Assembly (NCBI RefSeq): GCF_013282805.1
Contig: NZ_CP054038.1
Location: forward strand, 2,666,001 to 2,730,000
Direction: 5' to 3'
Source of the DNA: Microbacterium hominis
GTDB lineage: Bacteria > Actinomycetota > Actinomycetes > Actinomycetales > Microbacteriaceae
DNA length: 64,000 nucleotides
Numbering within the stretch: the first letter of the stretch is position 1; every line of letters starts with the position of its first letter. The notes beneath the pieces are model-generated. The model worked only from the letters and a program-made list of their open reading frames with translations. It ran no database searches and was not told where the DNA came from. A program made the position numbers and the translations under genes. Shown piece after piece: positions 1-8,656 of this stretch.

Positions 1-485
1 GTGCGGATGAGTCCGAGCGGGGCGGTGCGGTAGAACAGGCGGTCCTTCGCGGCATCCATGCGATGACGGCGGCCGAGCCGGGTGAGCGGGTTGGGCATGA
101 TCGGCTGGCCGTCGATGCGGATGCGCGCGATGGCGAAGTCGGGCCGGGATGCCTCGACCTCGCCGATCCACGCGGCCATCGCGCCGGGCTCGAGGAAGTC
201 ATCGGAGCCCATGACCGCGCAGTACTCCGCCTCGACCAGGCCGAGCCCGTGATTGAACGGACCGGCGGGGCTAGGGATCCCGTCGGCGAACTCCACGACG
301 CGCCACATGCCGGGGATCGGCGCGAGCCGCTCCTCGAACGGGCCGGCCGGCTGACCGTGCGCGACCACCGTGACACGCACGCGCTCGCGGGCGACCGCAT
401 CGCGCAGCACCGAGGAGACGGCGCGCTCGATCGGCCGCGACGGATCGTGGCAGGCGATCACCACGTCGACGAACGGCACGCTCAC
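1..485 (-). CDS. Glycosyltransferase family 2, N-terminal part (runs off window)
   Basis: The first 161 residues of a GT-A fold glycosyltransferase are visible; the rest lies beyond base 1. The protein opens with a beta strand and nucleotide-binding loop (VDVVIACHDPSRPIERAVSS) and reaches the metal-binding DXD-like segment EYCAVMGSDDFLEPGA near residue 95. The GTG start at 485 overlaps the stop of the upstream ABC transporter as GTGA, so the two are translationally coupled and this is the next gene of the polysaccharide operon. Family 2 enzymes transfer a sugar from a nucleotide-sugar donor in the cytoplasm. The acceptor and sugar cannot be told from the sequence. Confidence 0.85.
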   Translation of the reverse strand, partial: MSVPFVDVVIACHDPSRPIERAVSSVLRDAVARERVRVTVVAHGQPAGPFEERLAPIPGMWRVVEFADGIPSPAGPFNHGLGLVEAEYCAVMGSDDFLEPGAMAAWIGEVEASRPDFAIARIRIDGQPIMPNPLTRLGRRHRMDAAKDRLFYRTAPLGLIR

Positions 486-2266
486 GCCAGGCCCGCCAGC
501 TGCGCCTGCTCGGCGAAGTTCGGCACGGCCTCCACGAGTTCCTCGAACGTGCCGCGGGCGGCGATCGTGCCGTCCTGCAGGAAGCAGATGAGGTCGCTGT
601 CGCGGATCGTCGAGAGCCGGTGGGCGACCGAGACGATGGTCACCTCGCCCTTGAGCCCGCGGATCGCGGCCGTCACCAGAGACTCGGTCTTCGTGTCGAG
701 GGCGCTGGTGGCCTCGTCGAGCACGAGGATGAGCGGATCGCTGTACAGGGCGCGGGCGATGCCGAGGCGCTGCCGCTGCCCGCCCGAGAGGGCCAGTCCG
801 CGCTCGCCGATGCGGCCCTGCACGCCCCCCTCGCGCTTGGCGACCGTCTCCCACAGCTGCGCGCGCACGAGCGATTCCTGCACCTTGTCGAAGTCGATGT
901 CCTCGTCGTCCCACGCGAGCGCGACGTTCTGCGCGATCGTGCCGTCGAACAGTGCGACGTCCTGCGGCACGTATCCGACGCGCGAGCGCCACGCGGCGAG
1001 GATGTCCTCCAGGTTCTGGCTGTCGAGCATGATCGTGCCCTGCTGCGGCACGAGCAGACCCAGCAGGACGTCGACCAGCGTCGACTTGCCGGCGCCGGAG
1101 CTGCCCACGAGTGCCAGCGAGCTGCCGATCGGGATGTCCAGGTCGATGCCGTGGAGGGCGGGGGTGTCCTCATGGCCGGGGTAGCCGAAAGACACCCCCG
1201 ACATGCGGAGCACCTTCGGGTGCCCGACGATCGGATCCTTGCCCAGCTTCTCGGCCGTCTCGATGTGCACCTGCGACGCCTTGATGTCAAAGATCACGCC
1301 CTGCACGTGCGGGACGTTGGCGGTGGTCGTGGTGACGATGCTCTGGAAGCCCGTCAGCGACGGGATCAGCCGGAAGCCGGCGACGGCGAACAGCGCCACC
1401 GACCCGATCGCCGCCTGCATCCCGCCCGTGACGTACCCCATCCCGCCCACGAGCACGAAGCCGCCCACGAGGGCCGCATTCAGCACGAACACCGGGACCG
1501 AGCCGAGGAAGGTCATGTTCGCGCGCGCCCGCGTGCTGAAGGAGCGGTTGTACTGCACGACGTCGGCGATCTCGGCGATCTTGTTGCGCAGCGTGATCTC
1601 CTTGAGCGCCTGGACCATCTCGGTCATGAGCGCGGAGACCTTCAGCGAGTAGTCGCGGGAGACCCGTCCCGCCTGCACCGACTTGCCCGACACGACCCAG
1701 TACAGCAGCGCCATGATCCCGCCCAGGTACACCACCGTGATGAGTGCCGTCAGCGGCTGCGCGATGATGAGCACCCCGAGGATCAGCACGAAGCTGACCA
1801 CCAGCGCCGGCAGCTGGATGATCGGCATGAGGAAGCCGGCCGTCGCGTTGGCGATGCCGACGTCGGCGATGCGCACGATCTGCGCGGTGTTGCGGGCCAG
1901 CCGGTGGGTCCAGGGCGCCTTGATGTACGAATCGAACAGCCGACGGCCGATCTCCAGCTCGAACGACGCGAAGCGCCGGGTGGCGAACCACTGCTGCAGC
2001 AGCGACAGCGTCGACTTGAGCAGGATCAGCAGCGCGACCGATCCGAAGACCCAGATGAACATGTCCGGTCCGACCGTGCCGATGATCGGGAGATTGATCG
2101 ACGTCCCCGAGATCATGGGTGCCAGGCTCAGCGCCAGCAGCATGATCGCGGCGATGTCGAGCACGGCGAGGATGCAGGAGACGAGGATGTAGCGGCGCAG
2201 GTATGCGCGCGCATCGGCGGGGAGCCACACGATCAGCTCGCGATAGGTGCTCGCGACGAGCTTCAT
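482..2266 (-). CDS. ABC half-transporter (fused permease/ATPase), PglK/MsbA-like flippase
   Basis: A 594-residue exporter half-transporter. An N-terminal six-helix membrane domain (about residues 20-330) is followed by a nucleotide-binding domain with Walker A GSSGAGKST, signature LSGGQRQRLGIARAL, Walker B LILVLDEATSALD and an H-loop in SVAHRLST. Such proteins work as homodimers that flip lipid-linked sugars or lipids across the membrane. Placed among glycosyltransferases and amino-sugar genes, a PglK-like flippase for an undecaprenyl-linked oligosaccharide is the most likely role, by inference. I chose the ATG at 2266 because GACGGAG lies 10 bases upstream; a GTG three codons earlier (2275) is too close to that site. 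The gene is coupled to the next glycosyltransferase. Confidence 0.9.
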   Translation of the reverse strand: MKLVASTYRELIVWLPADARAYLRRYILVSCILAVLDIAAIMLLALSLAPMISGTSINLPIIGTVGPDMFIWVFGSVALLILLKSTLSLLQQWFATRRFASFELEIGRRLFDSYIKAPWTHRLARNTAQIVRIADVGIANATAGFLMPIIQLPALVVSFVLILGVLIIAQPLTALITVVYLGGIMALLYWVVSGKSVQAGRVSRDYSLKVSALMTEMVQALKEITLRNKIAEIADVVQYNRSFSTRARANMTFLGSVPVFVLNAALVGGFVLVGGMGYVTGGMQAAIGSVALFAVAGFRLIPSLTGFQSIVTTTTANVPHVQGVIFDIKASQVHIETAEKLGKDPIVGHPKVLRMSGVSFGYPGHEDTPALHGIDLDIPIGSSLALVGSSGAGKSTLVDVLLGLLVPQQGTIMLDSQNLEDILAAWRSRVGYVPQDVALFDGTIAQNVALAWDDEDIDFDKVQESLVRAQLWETVAKREGGVQGRIGERGLALSGGQRQRLGIARALYSDPLILVLDEATSALDTKTESLVTAAIRGLKGEVTIVSVAHRLSTIRDSDLICFLQDGTIAARGTFEELVEAVPNFAEQAQLAGLA

Positions 2267-2305
2267 CGGCGGCACGCTCCGTCGGGGTGGGGAATCGGCA
2301 TCCGG

Positions 2306-3505
2306 CTATTGTCCCATCCCGGGGCGTCGCGCCCCCTGTGAGGCGCCGCCGAGGAAGCCCCGCAGCGCGTCGGCAGCCATCGCGCCGTCGTGGACCGCCG
2401 CGGCGTACGACGGCCCTTCCGCCGCGAGCGCCGCGTGCTCGGCGCGGGCGGCGACCGCCCTGCGCAGCACCGCTTCCAGATCGTCGGCGCGCGCCTCGAG
2501 GATCGGCAGTCGGCGGCCGGTGCGCTCGTGGGCGTTCCGGCGGGTCGTGTCGCCGACGTGGCTGATCACCAGCCGTCCGGCGGCCATCGCCTCGGCCGCC
2601 GCGACGCCGTAGATGCCGAGGGAGAACTGATCCAGCACGATGTCGGCGCCACCGTAGACGCCCGGCATGTCGGCGGCGGGCACGCCGCGCACCTCGCGGT
2701 AGTCGACGAGTCCCTCCTCGTGCAGTCGCCGCATGGTGTCGGCGATCAGCTCGCTCCCCTTCAATCCGGCGTTGCTCGGCGCGTGCACGACGATCGGCCG
2801 CTCGCGCTCCAGCGGGGGTGCGGCGCCGGCGTCCCGCCACGCGTCGACGTCGATGACCACGGGCAGCCACGTGGCGTGCGGGACGTCGTCGAGCAGATCG
2901 AGCGTCGAGACGAACACGGGCGCGGCAGTGGCGGCGATGAGGGCGTGATTGCGGGTCGCGATCTCCTCGAGGCGATCGGTCTCGGGGTAGCGCGCGTCGA
3001 TGAAGGGCGAGCGCGGCTCCCGCTCGGCGTGGCGGCTGGGCATGCGGATGTCGCTGCCGTGGAACAGCAGCGCCACCTCGACGCCGGCCTCGCGCAGCAT
3101 CCCGACCTGCTCGACGGTCCCCGGAGACGGACCGAGGATCGGCCGCCCCGATTCGATGACGACGTGCGTGAAGCGGCGCAGCACCGCGCGCCGCTGGGCG
3201 CGCTGCCACGTGCGGTTGCGCACGAAGACCCCGGTGGGGGTGCGGTGGTCGGCGGGGAAGCCGAAGACATCGCCCGGGTCGCGGTAGGCGTAGTTCGCGG
3301 CCGCGACAGCGGGGATCGTCTCGGCGGCGCGCGCCCACGCGTACCCCTGACCGGCGGAGTTCACCGGGGCGATCAGCAGGCGCCGCGGTGCGGCGCCCAC
3401 CCGCGTGGTGCCCTCCCGCCAGCGTTCCGGCACGTCCCGCAGGAGCCCGTGGACCGCGCGGCCCGCCGGCGAGTGCGCGAGGGCGGAGCGGAGCCGTCCG
3501 ATCAC
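2306..3505 (-). CDS. Glycosyltransferase, GT-B fold (group 1 like)
   Basis: A 399-residue protein with the two-domain layout of GT-B glycosyltransferases. The N-terminal half contains LLIAPVNSAGQGYAWARA and a segment ending LFHGSDIRMPSR. The C-terminal donor domain contains IVVHAPSNAGLKGSELIAD and the E-x7-E type region GIYGVAAAEAMAAGRLVISH, which usually contacts the nucleotide sugar. It lies between the Gfo/Idh-type dehydrogenase and the flippase on the same strand with gaps under 45 bases, so it is very probably in the same operon. It likely adds a sugar to the growing repeat unit; donor and acceptor are unknown. No signal peptide is visible, consistent with a cytoplasmic or membrane-associated enzyme. 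Confidence 0.85.
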   Translation of the reverse strand: MIGRLRSALAHSPAGRAVHGLLRDVPERWREGTTRVGAAPRRLLIAPVNSAGQGYAWARAAETIPAVAAANYAYRDPGDVFGFPADHRTPTGVFVRNRTWQRAQRRAVLRRFTHVVIESGRPILGPSPGTVEQVGMLREAGVEVALLFHGSDIRMPSRHAEREPRSPFIDARYPETDRLEEIATRNHALIAATAAPVFVSTLDLLDDVPHATWLPVVIDVDAWRDAGAAPPLERERPIVVHAPSNAGLKGSELIADTMRRLHEEGLVDYREVRGVPAADMPGVYGGADIVLDQFSLGIYGVAAAEAMAAGRLVISHVGDTTRRNAHERTGRRLPILEARADDLEAVLRRAVAARAEHAALAAEGPSYAAAVHDGAMAADALRGFLGGASQGARRPGMGQ

Positions 3506-3533
3506 GCGCGCTCCCCGTCAGAGCCGACGGCGA

Positions 3534-4520
3534 TCACAGCGCGACCGAGCCGCCCGACCGCGCCGAGTCGAGCGCCGCCTCGACGACGGCGAGCGTGCGC
3601 AGGCCCTGCTCCATCGTGACGACGTCGCTGGGCTTGCCCAGCACGGCGTCGCGGAAGGCCTCGTGCTCGACGCGCAGCGGCTCGCGCTTGGCGAACGCGT
3701 ATCGGGTCACATCCCCCTCGGAGACCCCGCGGAACGACGACACCGACTCCCACTCCAGCGGGATCGTGCCGTTCGCGAAGAACGTGAGGTCGCCCGTCGC
3801 CGTGTCGGCCACGAACGCTCCCTTCTCGCCGGTGACGACCGTCATGCGCTCCTTCATCGGGCTCAGCCAGTTGACGAGGTGGTTGACGATCACGCCCGAG
3901 CCCAGGCGCCCGGTGATCGCGATCATGTCCTCGTGCTCGCGTCCGCTCTTGAAGGTGGTCTGCGCGAAGACGTTGACGTACTCGCTCTGGGCGACCCAGG
4001 CGGTGAGGTCGACGTCGTGGGAAGCCAGGTCCTTGGCGACGCCCACATCGGCGATGCGCGACGGGAACGGGCCCTGCCGGCGCGTCATGATCTGGTAGAC
4101 GCTGCCGAGCTCTCCCGCCTCCAGCCGTCGGCGCAGCTGCTGCAGGGCCGGGTTGAACCGCTCGATGTGCCCGACGGCGCCCACGAGCCCGGCGGCCGCG
4201 AACGCGTCGGCCATGCGGCGGCCGGCCGCCACGGTGTCGGCGATCGGCTTCTCGACGAGCGTGTGCACGCCGGCGGCCGCGAGCTTGAGTGCGGCGTCCT
4301 CGTGGTAGCGCGTCGGCACCGCGACGACGGCGATGTCGATGCCGGCCTCGATGAGCGCGTCGATGTCGGGGAGCACGGCGAGTTCGCCGGCGACGCCGTG
4401 GGGATCTCCACCGGGGTCGGCGATCGCGACCAGGTCGACGCCGTCGATCTCGCGCAGCACGCGGGCGTGATGACGCCCCATCATGCCGACGCCGAGCAGT
4501 CCGGCCCGCAGGGCGGCCAT
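3534..4520 (-). CDS. Gfo/Idh/MocA oxidoreductase, WlbA-like UDP-sugar 3-dehydrogenase
   Basis: A 328-residue NAD(P)-dependent oxidoreductase. The N-terminal Rossmann motif is GLLGVGMMGRHHARVL, the family motif EKPIADT follows near residue 90, and GHIERFNPAL is characteristic of the WlbA/WbpB subgroup, which oxidises C3 of UDP-GlcNAc or its uronic acid. Its ATG overlaps the stop of the aminotransferase as ATGA, and an acetyltransferase precedes that, so the three genes encode oxidation, amination and acetylation of C3. The product would be a UDP-2,3-diacetamido sugar. Whether the substrate is UDP-GlcNAc or UDP-GlcNAcA cannot be decided, since no UDP-GlcNAc 6-dehydrogenase gene lies in this window. 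Confidence 0.88.
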   Translation of the reverse strand: MAALRAGLLGVGMMGRHHARVLREIDGVDLVAIADPGGDPHGVAGELAVLPDIDALIEAGIDIAVVAVPTRYHEDAALKLAAAGVHTLVEKPIADTVAAGRRMADAFAAAGLVGAVGHIERFNPALQQLRRRLEAGELGSVYQIMTRRQGPFPSRIADVGVAKDLASHDVDLTAWVAQSEYVNVFAQTTFKSGREHEDMIAITGRLGSGVIVNHLVNWLSPMKERMTVVTGEKGAFVADTATGDLTFFANGTIPLEWESVSSFRGVSEGDVTRYAFAKREPLRVEHEAFRDAVLGKPSDVVTMEQGLRTLAVVEAALDSARSGGSVAL

Positions 4521-5617
4521 CAGGCGCCCGCCCCCGCGACGGCGTTCACGGCGGCGACGATCCGCTCGAGGTCGTCCTGCGACAGCGAGGGGTGCACCGG
4601 TAGCGAGACGACTTCGCTCGCGGCCTTCTCGGTCTGAGGCAGCTCGAGCCCGGGCGCGTACGGGGCCAGGGACGGCAGACGGTGGTTCGGGATCGGGTAG
4701 TAGACCCCGCTGCCGACCGCGTGCTCCTCCTTGAGTGCCCGCACGAAGCCGTCGCGGTCGTCTTCGACGCGGATCGTGTACTGGTGGTAGACGTGCACTG
4801 CCCCGTCGACGACCGGCGGCACGACGACACCGCGCAAGTTCGCGTCGAGGAACGCCGCGTTCTGGCGGCGCTGGGCAGTCCAGGCATCCACCTTCGTCAG
4901 CTGCACGCGGCCGATGGCGGCGTGGATGTCGGTCATGCGCGCGTTGAAGCCGACGACCTCGTTGTCGTACTGGCGCTCCATGCCCTGGTTGCGCAGCAGG
5001 CGCGCACGGCGCGCGATCTGCTCGTCGGCGGCGGAGATCATGCCGCCCTCGCCGCTGGTCATGTTCTTGGTCGGGTAGAGCGAGAACATCGCGAACGCGC
5101 CGAACGTGCCGACCGGGCGGCCGTCGAGCGCGGCGCCGTGGGCCTGCGCGGCGTCTTCGTAGAGGTCGAGGCCGTGCTTGGCTGCGATCGCCTCGAGCTC
5201 GCGCATCCGTGCCGGGTGACCGTACAGGTGCACGGGCATGATGCCCGTGGTCTTGTCGGTGATGGATGCCTCCACCGCCGCCGGATCGAGGGTGAACGTG
5301 TCGGGCTCGATGTCGGCGAACACCGGCGTCGCTCCGGTGAGGGCGACCGAGTTGCCGGTCGCGGCGAACGTGAAGGAGGGGACGATGACCTCGTCGCCCG
5401 CTCCGACGCCCGCGGCGAGCAGACCGAGGTGCAGTCCGGCGGTGCCCGAGTTCACGGCGACGACCGGGCGCCCGTCGACGAAGTGGTCGGCGAACTCGCG
5501 CTCGAAGGCGGCCACCTCGGGCCCCTGAGCGACCATGCCGCTGCGCAGCACGCGGTCGACCGCTTCGCGTTCCTCGTCGCCGATGATGGGCTTTGCCGGG
5601 GGAATGAACTCGCTCAC
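4520..5617 (-). CDS. DegT/DnrJ/EryC1 aminotransferase (WlbC/WbpE-like)
   Basis: A 365-residue PLP-dependent sugar aminotransferase. The start is the GTG at 5617, giving MSEFIPPAKPIIGDEE, the usual beginning of this family. Family landmarks are NSGTAGLHLGLLAAGVGAGD (substrate loop), EDAAQAHGA (PLP contact) and the catalytic lysine in FSLYPTKNMTSGEGGM. It would transfer an amino group, normally from glutamate, to the 3-keto sugar made by the neighbouring dehydrogenase. GTGA overlap with the acetyltransferase upstream and ATGA overlap with the dehydrogenase downstream indicate strict co-translation. The N-terminal extension possible in this frame beyond 5617 is a shadow of the acetyltransferase. 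Confidence 0.9.
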   Translation of the reverse strand: MSEFIPPAKPIIGDEEREAVDRVLRSGMVAQGPEVAAFEREFADHFVDGRPVVAVNSGTAGLHLGLLAAGVGAGDEVIVPSFTFAATGNSVALTGATPVFADIEPDTFTLDPAAVEASITDKTTGIMPVHLYGHPARMRELEAIAAKHGLDLYEDAAQAHGAALDGRPVGTFGAFAMFSLYPTKNMTSGEGGMISAADEQIARRARLLRNQGMERQYDNEVVGFNARMTDIHAAIGRVQLTKVDAWTAQRRQNAAFLDANLRGVVVPPVVDGAVHVYHQYTIRVEDDRDGFVRALKEEHAVGSGVYYPIPNHRLPSLAPYAPGLELPQTEKAASEVVSLPVHPSLSQDDLERIVAAVNAVAGAGA

Positions 5618-6222
5618 GCGGTCTCCTTCTTCAGTGCTCCGTCGGCCTCGACGTACCGGTCCCCGGTCGTCGGGCAGACCCAGATGCCGTCCGCGTCCTG
5701 TGCCAGCGGCACGCCCGCGGTGCCCACCCAGCCGATCCGGCGGGCCGGCACGCCGGCGACGAGCGCGTGCGCCGGCACGTCCTTGACGACAACGGCGCCG
5801 GCGGCGACCGTCGCCCATTCGCCGATCGTCACCGGTGCCACGCAGGTCGCGCGCGCGCCGATCGAGGCGCCGCGCTCGATGGTGACGCCCACCGGCTCCC
5901 AGTCGTGCGCGCTCTTGAGCGAGCCGTCGGGGTTGATGGCGCGGGGGTAGGTGTCGTTGGTGAGGACGACGGCCGGTCCGATGAAGACGCCGTCGCCCAG
6001 GCGTGCGGGCTCGTACACGAGCGCGTAGTTCTGCACCTTGCAGTGGTCGCCCATGACCACGCCGGTGCCGATGTACGCGCCGCGGCCGACGATGCACCCG
6101 GCGCCGAGCACGGCCTTCTCGCGCACCTGAGCGAGATGCCAGACGGATGAGCCCTCGCCGATGACGGCGTCGGGCGAGACATCTGCCGAGTCGACGATGC
6201 GCACGGCGGAGGAATGGGTCAC
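5614..6222 (-). CDS. Left-handed beta-helix acetyltransferase (WlbB/WbpD-like)
   Basis: A 202-residue hexapeptide-repeat protein: isoleucine/valine-rich hexads run from VIGEGSSVWHLAQV through IGTGVVMGDHCKVQNYALVY to VTIGEWATVAAGAVVVKDVP, the left-handed parallel beta helix of trimeric acyltransferases. It matches the WbpD/WlbB subgroup, which uses acetyl-CoA to N-acetylate the 3-amino group of a UDP-amino sugar. I take the GTG at 6222 as the start because AGGAG sits 8 bases before it; longer in-frame starts have no family support. It is the first gene of the amino-sugar trio and is coupled to the aminotransferase by GTGA. Confidence 0.88.
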   Translation of the reverse strand: MTHSSAVRIVDSADVSPDAVIGEGSSVWHLAQVREKAVLGAGCIVGRGAYIGTGVVMGDHCKVQNYALVYEPARLGDGVFIGPAVVLTNDTYPRAINPDGSLKSAHDWEPVGVTIERGASIGARATCVAPVTIGEWATVAAGAVVVKDVPAHALVAGVPARRIGWVGTAGVPLAQDADGIWVCPTTGDRYVEADGALKKETA

Positions 6223-6274
6223 GATGAGGGCTCCTGAAGGGGGTGGACGAAGACCCGCGGATGCGGTTTCGATT

Positions 6275-7489
6275 CTAGTGGGCGGCCGGGGACGCTCCCG
6301 GCTCCGAGGTTCCGAGCGCCGAGAGGACCGCGGCGGCGGCCCGTTCGCCGACGGCGTCGAGCGAGACCGTCTCGCGCGCCCACGCGGCACGCTCGGCACG
6401 GCGCCGCTCGGTTTCGCCGGCACGCTGCTGGGCCAGGAGGTCGTGCATGGCAGCGGCCACCGCCGCTGTCTCGAACGCCACGGCCTCCCCCAGCTCGTTA
6501 TCGCGCACGAGCGCGCCACCCGTGTGCGCGCCCGCGTAGAGGACGGGCGTTCCGCAGGCGGCCGCGGCGTACGACTTGGTGGGGCGCGCGAAGTCGTACC
6601 CGATGCCGGGAACGATGGAGACGAGGGATGCCACCGCGCCGCGGATCCACCGGGCCGATTCGGCGGGGCTCACGACGCCCCCGAACTCGACGCGCCCCGG
6701 CACGAGCTCTGCGGCGAGCCGCTGGAGCCGCTCCTGCACAGCGCCCTGGCCGAAGAAGCGCAGGCGCACCTCCGGATGGTCCCCGGCGATCTGCGCGAAG
6801 GCGCGGACGAACACGTCCGGCTGCTGCCACTCCGACATGGTGCCGGTGTAGACGAAGTACCGCTCCCCCGGGGCGGCCGGCTCCGCATCGGGCGTGAACA
6901 CGCCGGTGTCGATGCCGTTGCCGATCGTCGCGATGCGTGTGCGGTCGGCCCCGAGCAGCACCAGGCGCTCGGTGACCTCGTCGGAGACCGACAGCGTGAC
7001 CGCCGCGCTGCGGAGGACGGCGGTCTCCATCGCGCGCATCAGCGAGACGACCGGACGGGCGGCGCCCATGGAGATCACGCCATCGGTCCACACGTCCGCG
7101 GCGTAGTACGCGAACGGCCGGCGTCGGACGGCGGCCGCCAGGGCCACGACCAGGCCGGTGGTCGGCGGCGACTCGGCCACCGCCACACGCCACGGGCGGA
7201 ACAGGATGCGCAGCAGCAGCGGCGCGTCGAAGCTCAGGTACTGGACGTACCCCCGCACATTGCCGCCGCGGTCGCGCAGCACCGGCCAGCGACGCACCCG
7301 CACGCCGGGGGGATCGTCGGCGGCGGGAGCATGCCGCGGCGGGATCGTCGTGACGACCTCCGCGGCCGCGCCGGCGGAGACCAGGCCGCGGGCGAGCGCT
7401 CCCAGCCGGAACGCCCCGGCGCTCACCTCGGGCACGAACAGGCGCGATGCGATGACGACCGTCGCGCGGTCGGCGGATGCGCCGCTCAC
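6275..7489 (-). CDS. Glycosyltransferase family 4 (WbuB-like)
   Basis: A 404-residue GT-B glycosyltransferase. The N-terminal domain has FVPEVSAGAFRLGALARGL, the glycine-rich acceptor-side loop of WbuB-type amino-sugar transferases. The donor domain has TIGNGIDTGVFTPD, YTGTMSEWQQPDVFVRAF and the nucleotide-sugar contact region ARPTKSYAAAACGTPVLYAG. The GTG start at 7489 overlaps the stop of the DUF2304 gene as GTGA, which fixes it; upstream codons in frame belong to that gene. It lies 52 bases upstream of the amino-sugar trio, so a role in transferring that sugar is plausible but not shown. No membrane segment is evident. Confidence 0.85.
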   Translation of the reverse strand: MSGASADRATVVIASRLFVPEVSAGAFRLGALARGLVSAGAAAEVVTTIPPRHAPAADDPPGVRVRRWPVLRDRGGNVRGYVQYLSFDAPLLLRILFRPWRVAVAESPPTTGLVVALAAAVRRRPFAYYAADVWTDGVISMGAARPVVSLMRAMETAVLRSAAVTLSVSDEVTERLVLLGADRTRIATIGNGIDTGVFTPDAEPAAPGERYFVYTGTMSEWQQPDVFVRAFAQIAGDHPEVRLRFFGQGAVQERLQRLAAELVPGRVEFGGVVSPAESARWIRGAVASLVSIVPGIGYDFARPTKSYAAAACGTPVLYAGAHTGGALVRDNELGEAVAFETAAVAAAMHDLLAQQRAGETERRRAERAAWARETVSLDAVGERAAAAVLSALGTSEPGASPAAH

Positions 7490-7893
7490 CGCTGCTCGCC
7501 CGCCTCGTCGTGGCCCGTCTCGTCGCCCGCGCGCTCCGAGGACCGCGCCTCCTCGACGGCCTCGACGCGCCGCTCCAGGAACGCGGTGCGCTCCGCGAGC
7601 GTGCGCAGCTTGTCCTCCACGCGCGTGAGCTCGGCGCCGTACTGCAGGCTCACCAGGAAGAGCAGCCCGATGGCGATGAAGAAGACGAGGTTCGCCGGCA
7701 CGGCGACGCCCAGCAGCGCCGCCGCCCACGTGAGCGTCTGCGGGAAGATCGCGATCAGCAGCGCGAGCACGCCGCCGACGAGCCACCACACCGCGTGGCG
7801 TTCGCGCAGCGTGGTGCGGCGCATCAGCTCGATGATCGCGAGCAGCGCGAGCACCGCCGCGACGATCCCGAACGCGTAGGCCACCGGGTTCAT
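7486..7893 (-). CDS. DUF2304 small membrane protein
   Basis: A 135-residue protein with three hydrophobic segments (about residues 3-22, 32-50 and 60-82) followed by a charged, coiled-coil-like tail (LTRVEDKLRTLAERTAFLER). This is the layout of DUF2304 proteins, which are regularly found next to a dolichol-phosphate-mannose-synthase-like glycosyltransferase, as here. The ATG at 7893 overlaps the stop of that glycosyltransferase (ATGA). Its function is not established; a membrane partner of the glycosyltransferase or a flipping aid for its polyprenyl-phosphate sugar is a reasonable inference. The acidic, Glu/Asp-rich C-terminus should face the cytoplasm. Confidence 0.8.
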   Translation of the reverse strand: MNPVAYAFGIVAAVLALLAIIELMRRTTLRERHAVWWLVGGVLALLIAIFPQTLTWAAALLGVAVPANLVFFIAIGLLFLVSLQYGAELTRVEDKLRTLAERTAFLERRVEAVEEARSSERAGDETGHDEAGEQR

Positions 7894-8624
7894 CGCACCG
7901 CCTCCGCGGGAACGGGCACGCGCGGTCGCAGCAGCGCCAGCAGGAACGCCACGCACGCGCGCAGCAGATAGACGGTGGCCTTCAGCGGCTGATGCGACGG
8001 GGAGCCCGCCTGACGGGGACGCATCGCGACCGGCACCTGGCGGATGCGCAGGCCCGATCGCGCCGCGATGACCAGCGCCTCCACGGTGTCGCCCAGGTAC
8101 TCGGCCGGGTAGGTGTGGGCGAACAGCCGCACCGCCGCAGGTCCGGTCGCCTTGAAGCCGCTGGTGACGTCGCTCAGCCGCCGTCCGGCGACACCGCTAA
8201 CCGCCCACGCGAGCACGCGCATCGCCCAGCGGCGGGGTCCGCGCGCGCCGTAGTCGCCGATGCCGGCGAATCGGGCGCCGATCACGATGTCGGCCTCGTC
8301 GAGACCGGCGAGGAGCTCGGCGATGTAGGCCGGGTCGTGCTGCCCGTCGGCATCGACCTGCACGACGATCTCGTGGCCGTGATCGCGCGCATAGCGGAAG
8401 CCGGCGCGCATCGCGCCGCCCACGCCCAGGTTGTACGGGAGGCGGAGCACGATCGCTCCCGCCGCCCGCGCGACCTCGGCGGTGGCGTCGGATGAGCCGT
8501 CGTCGATCACGACGACCTCGGCCTGCGGGACCGCGGCGCGGATGCCCTCGACCACGGTCGCGACGGACTCCTGCTCGTTCAGCGCCGGAACGACGACGAG
8601 GAGATTGTTCGCTGGACCGGGCAT
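7890..8624 (-). CDS. Polyprenyl-phosphate glycosyltransferase family 2 (DPM1-like)
   Basis: A 244-residue family 2 glycosyltransferase: LLVVVPALNEQESVATVVEG, the DDGSSDAT loop, and the metal-binding QVDADGQHDP followed by VIGARFAGIGDYG. These features match dolichyl-phosphate mannose synthase and its bacterial GtrB-like relatives, which move a sugar from a nucleotide donor to undecaprenyl phosphate. A hydrophobic stretch near the C-terminus (about residues 220-236) may anchor it to the membrane. The ATG at 8624 has AGGA nine bases upstream. It is coupled to the DUF2304 gene, a widespread actinobacterial pairing, and follows the DUF6541 membrane protein that could use the lipid-linked sugar. 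Confidence 0.87.
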   Translation of the reverse strand: MPGPANNLLVVVPALNEQESVATVVEGIRAAVPQAEVVVIDDGSSDATAEVARAAGAIVLRLPYNLGVGGAMRAGFRYARDHGHEIVVQVDADGQHDPAYIAELLAGLDEADIVIGARFAGIGDYGARGPRRWAMRVLAWAVSGVAGRRLSDVTSGFKATGPAAVRLFAHTYPAEYLGDTVEALVIAARSGLRIRQVPVAMRPRQAGSPSHQPLKATVYLLRACVAFLLALLRPRVPVPAEAVR

Positions 8625-8656
8625 GTCACGCAATCCTAACGTCGCCTCCTGCGCGA

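Noticed and set aside
620..2341. A 573-codon open frame on the plus strand opposite the flippase
   Set aside because: Same antisense shadow effect; low-complexity Asp/His/Arg composition and no recognisable domain.
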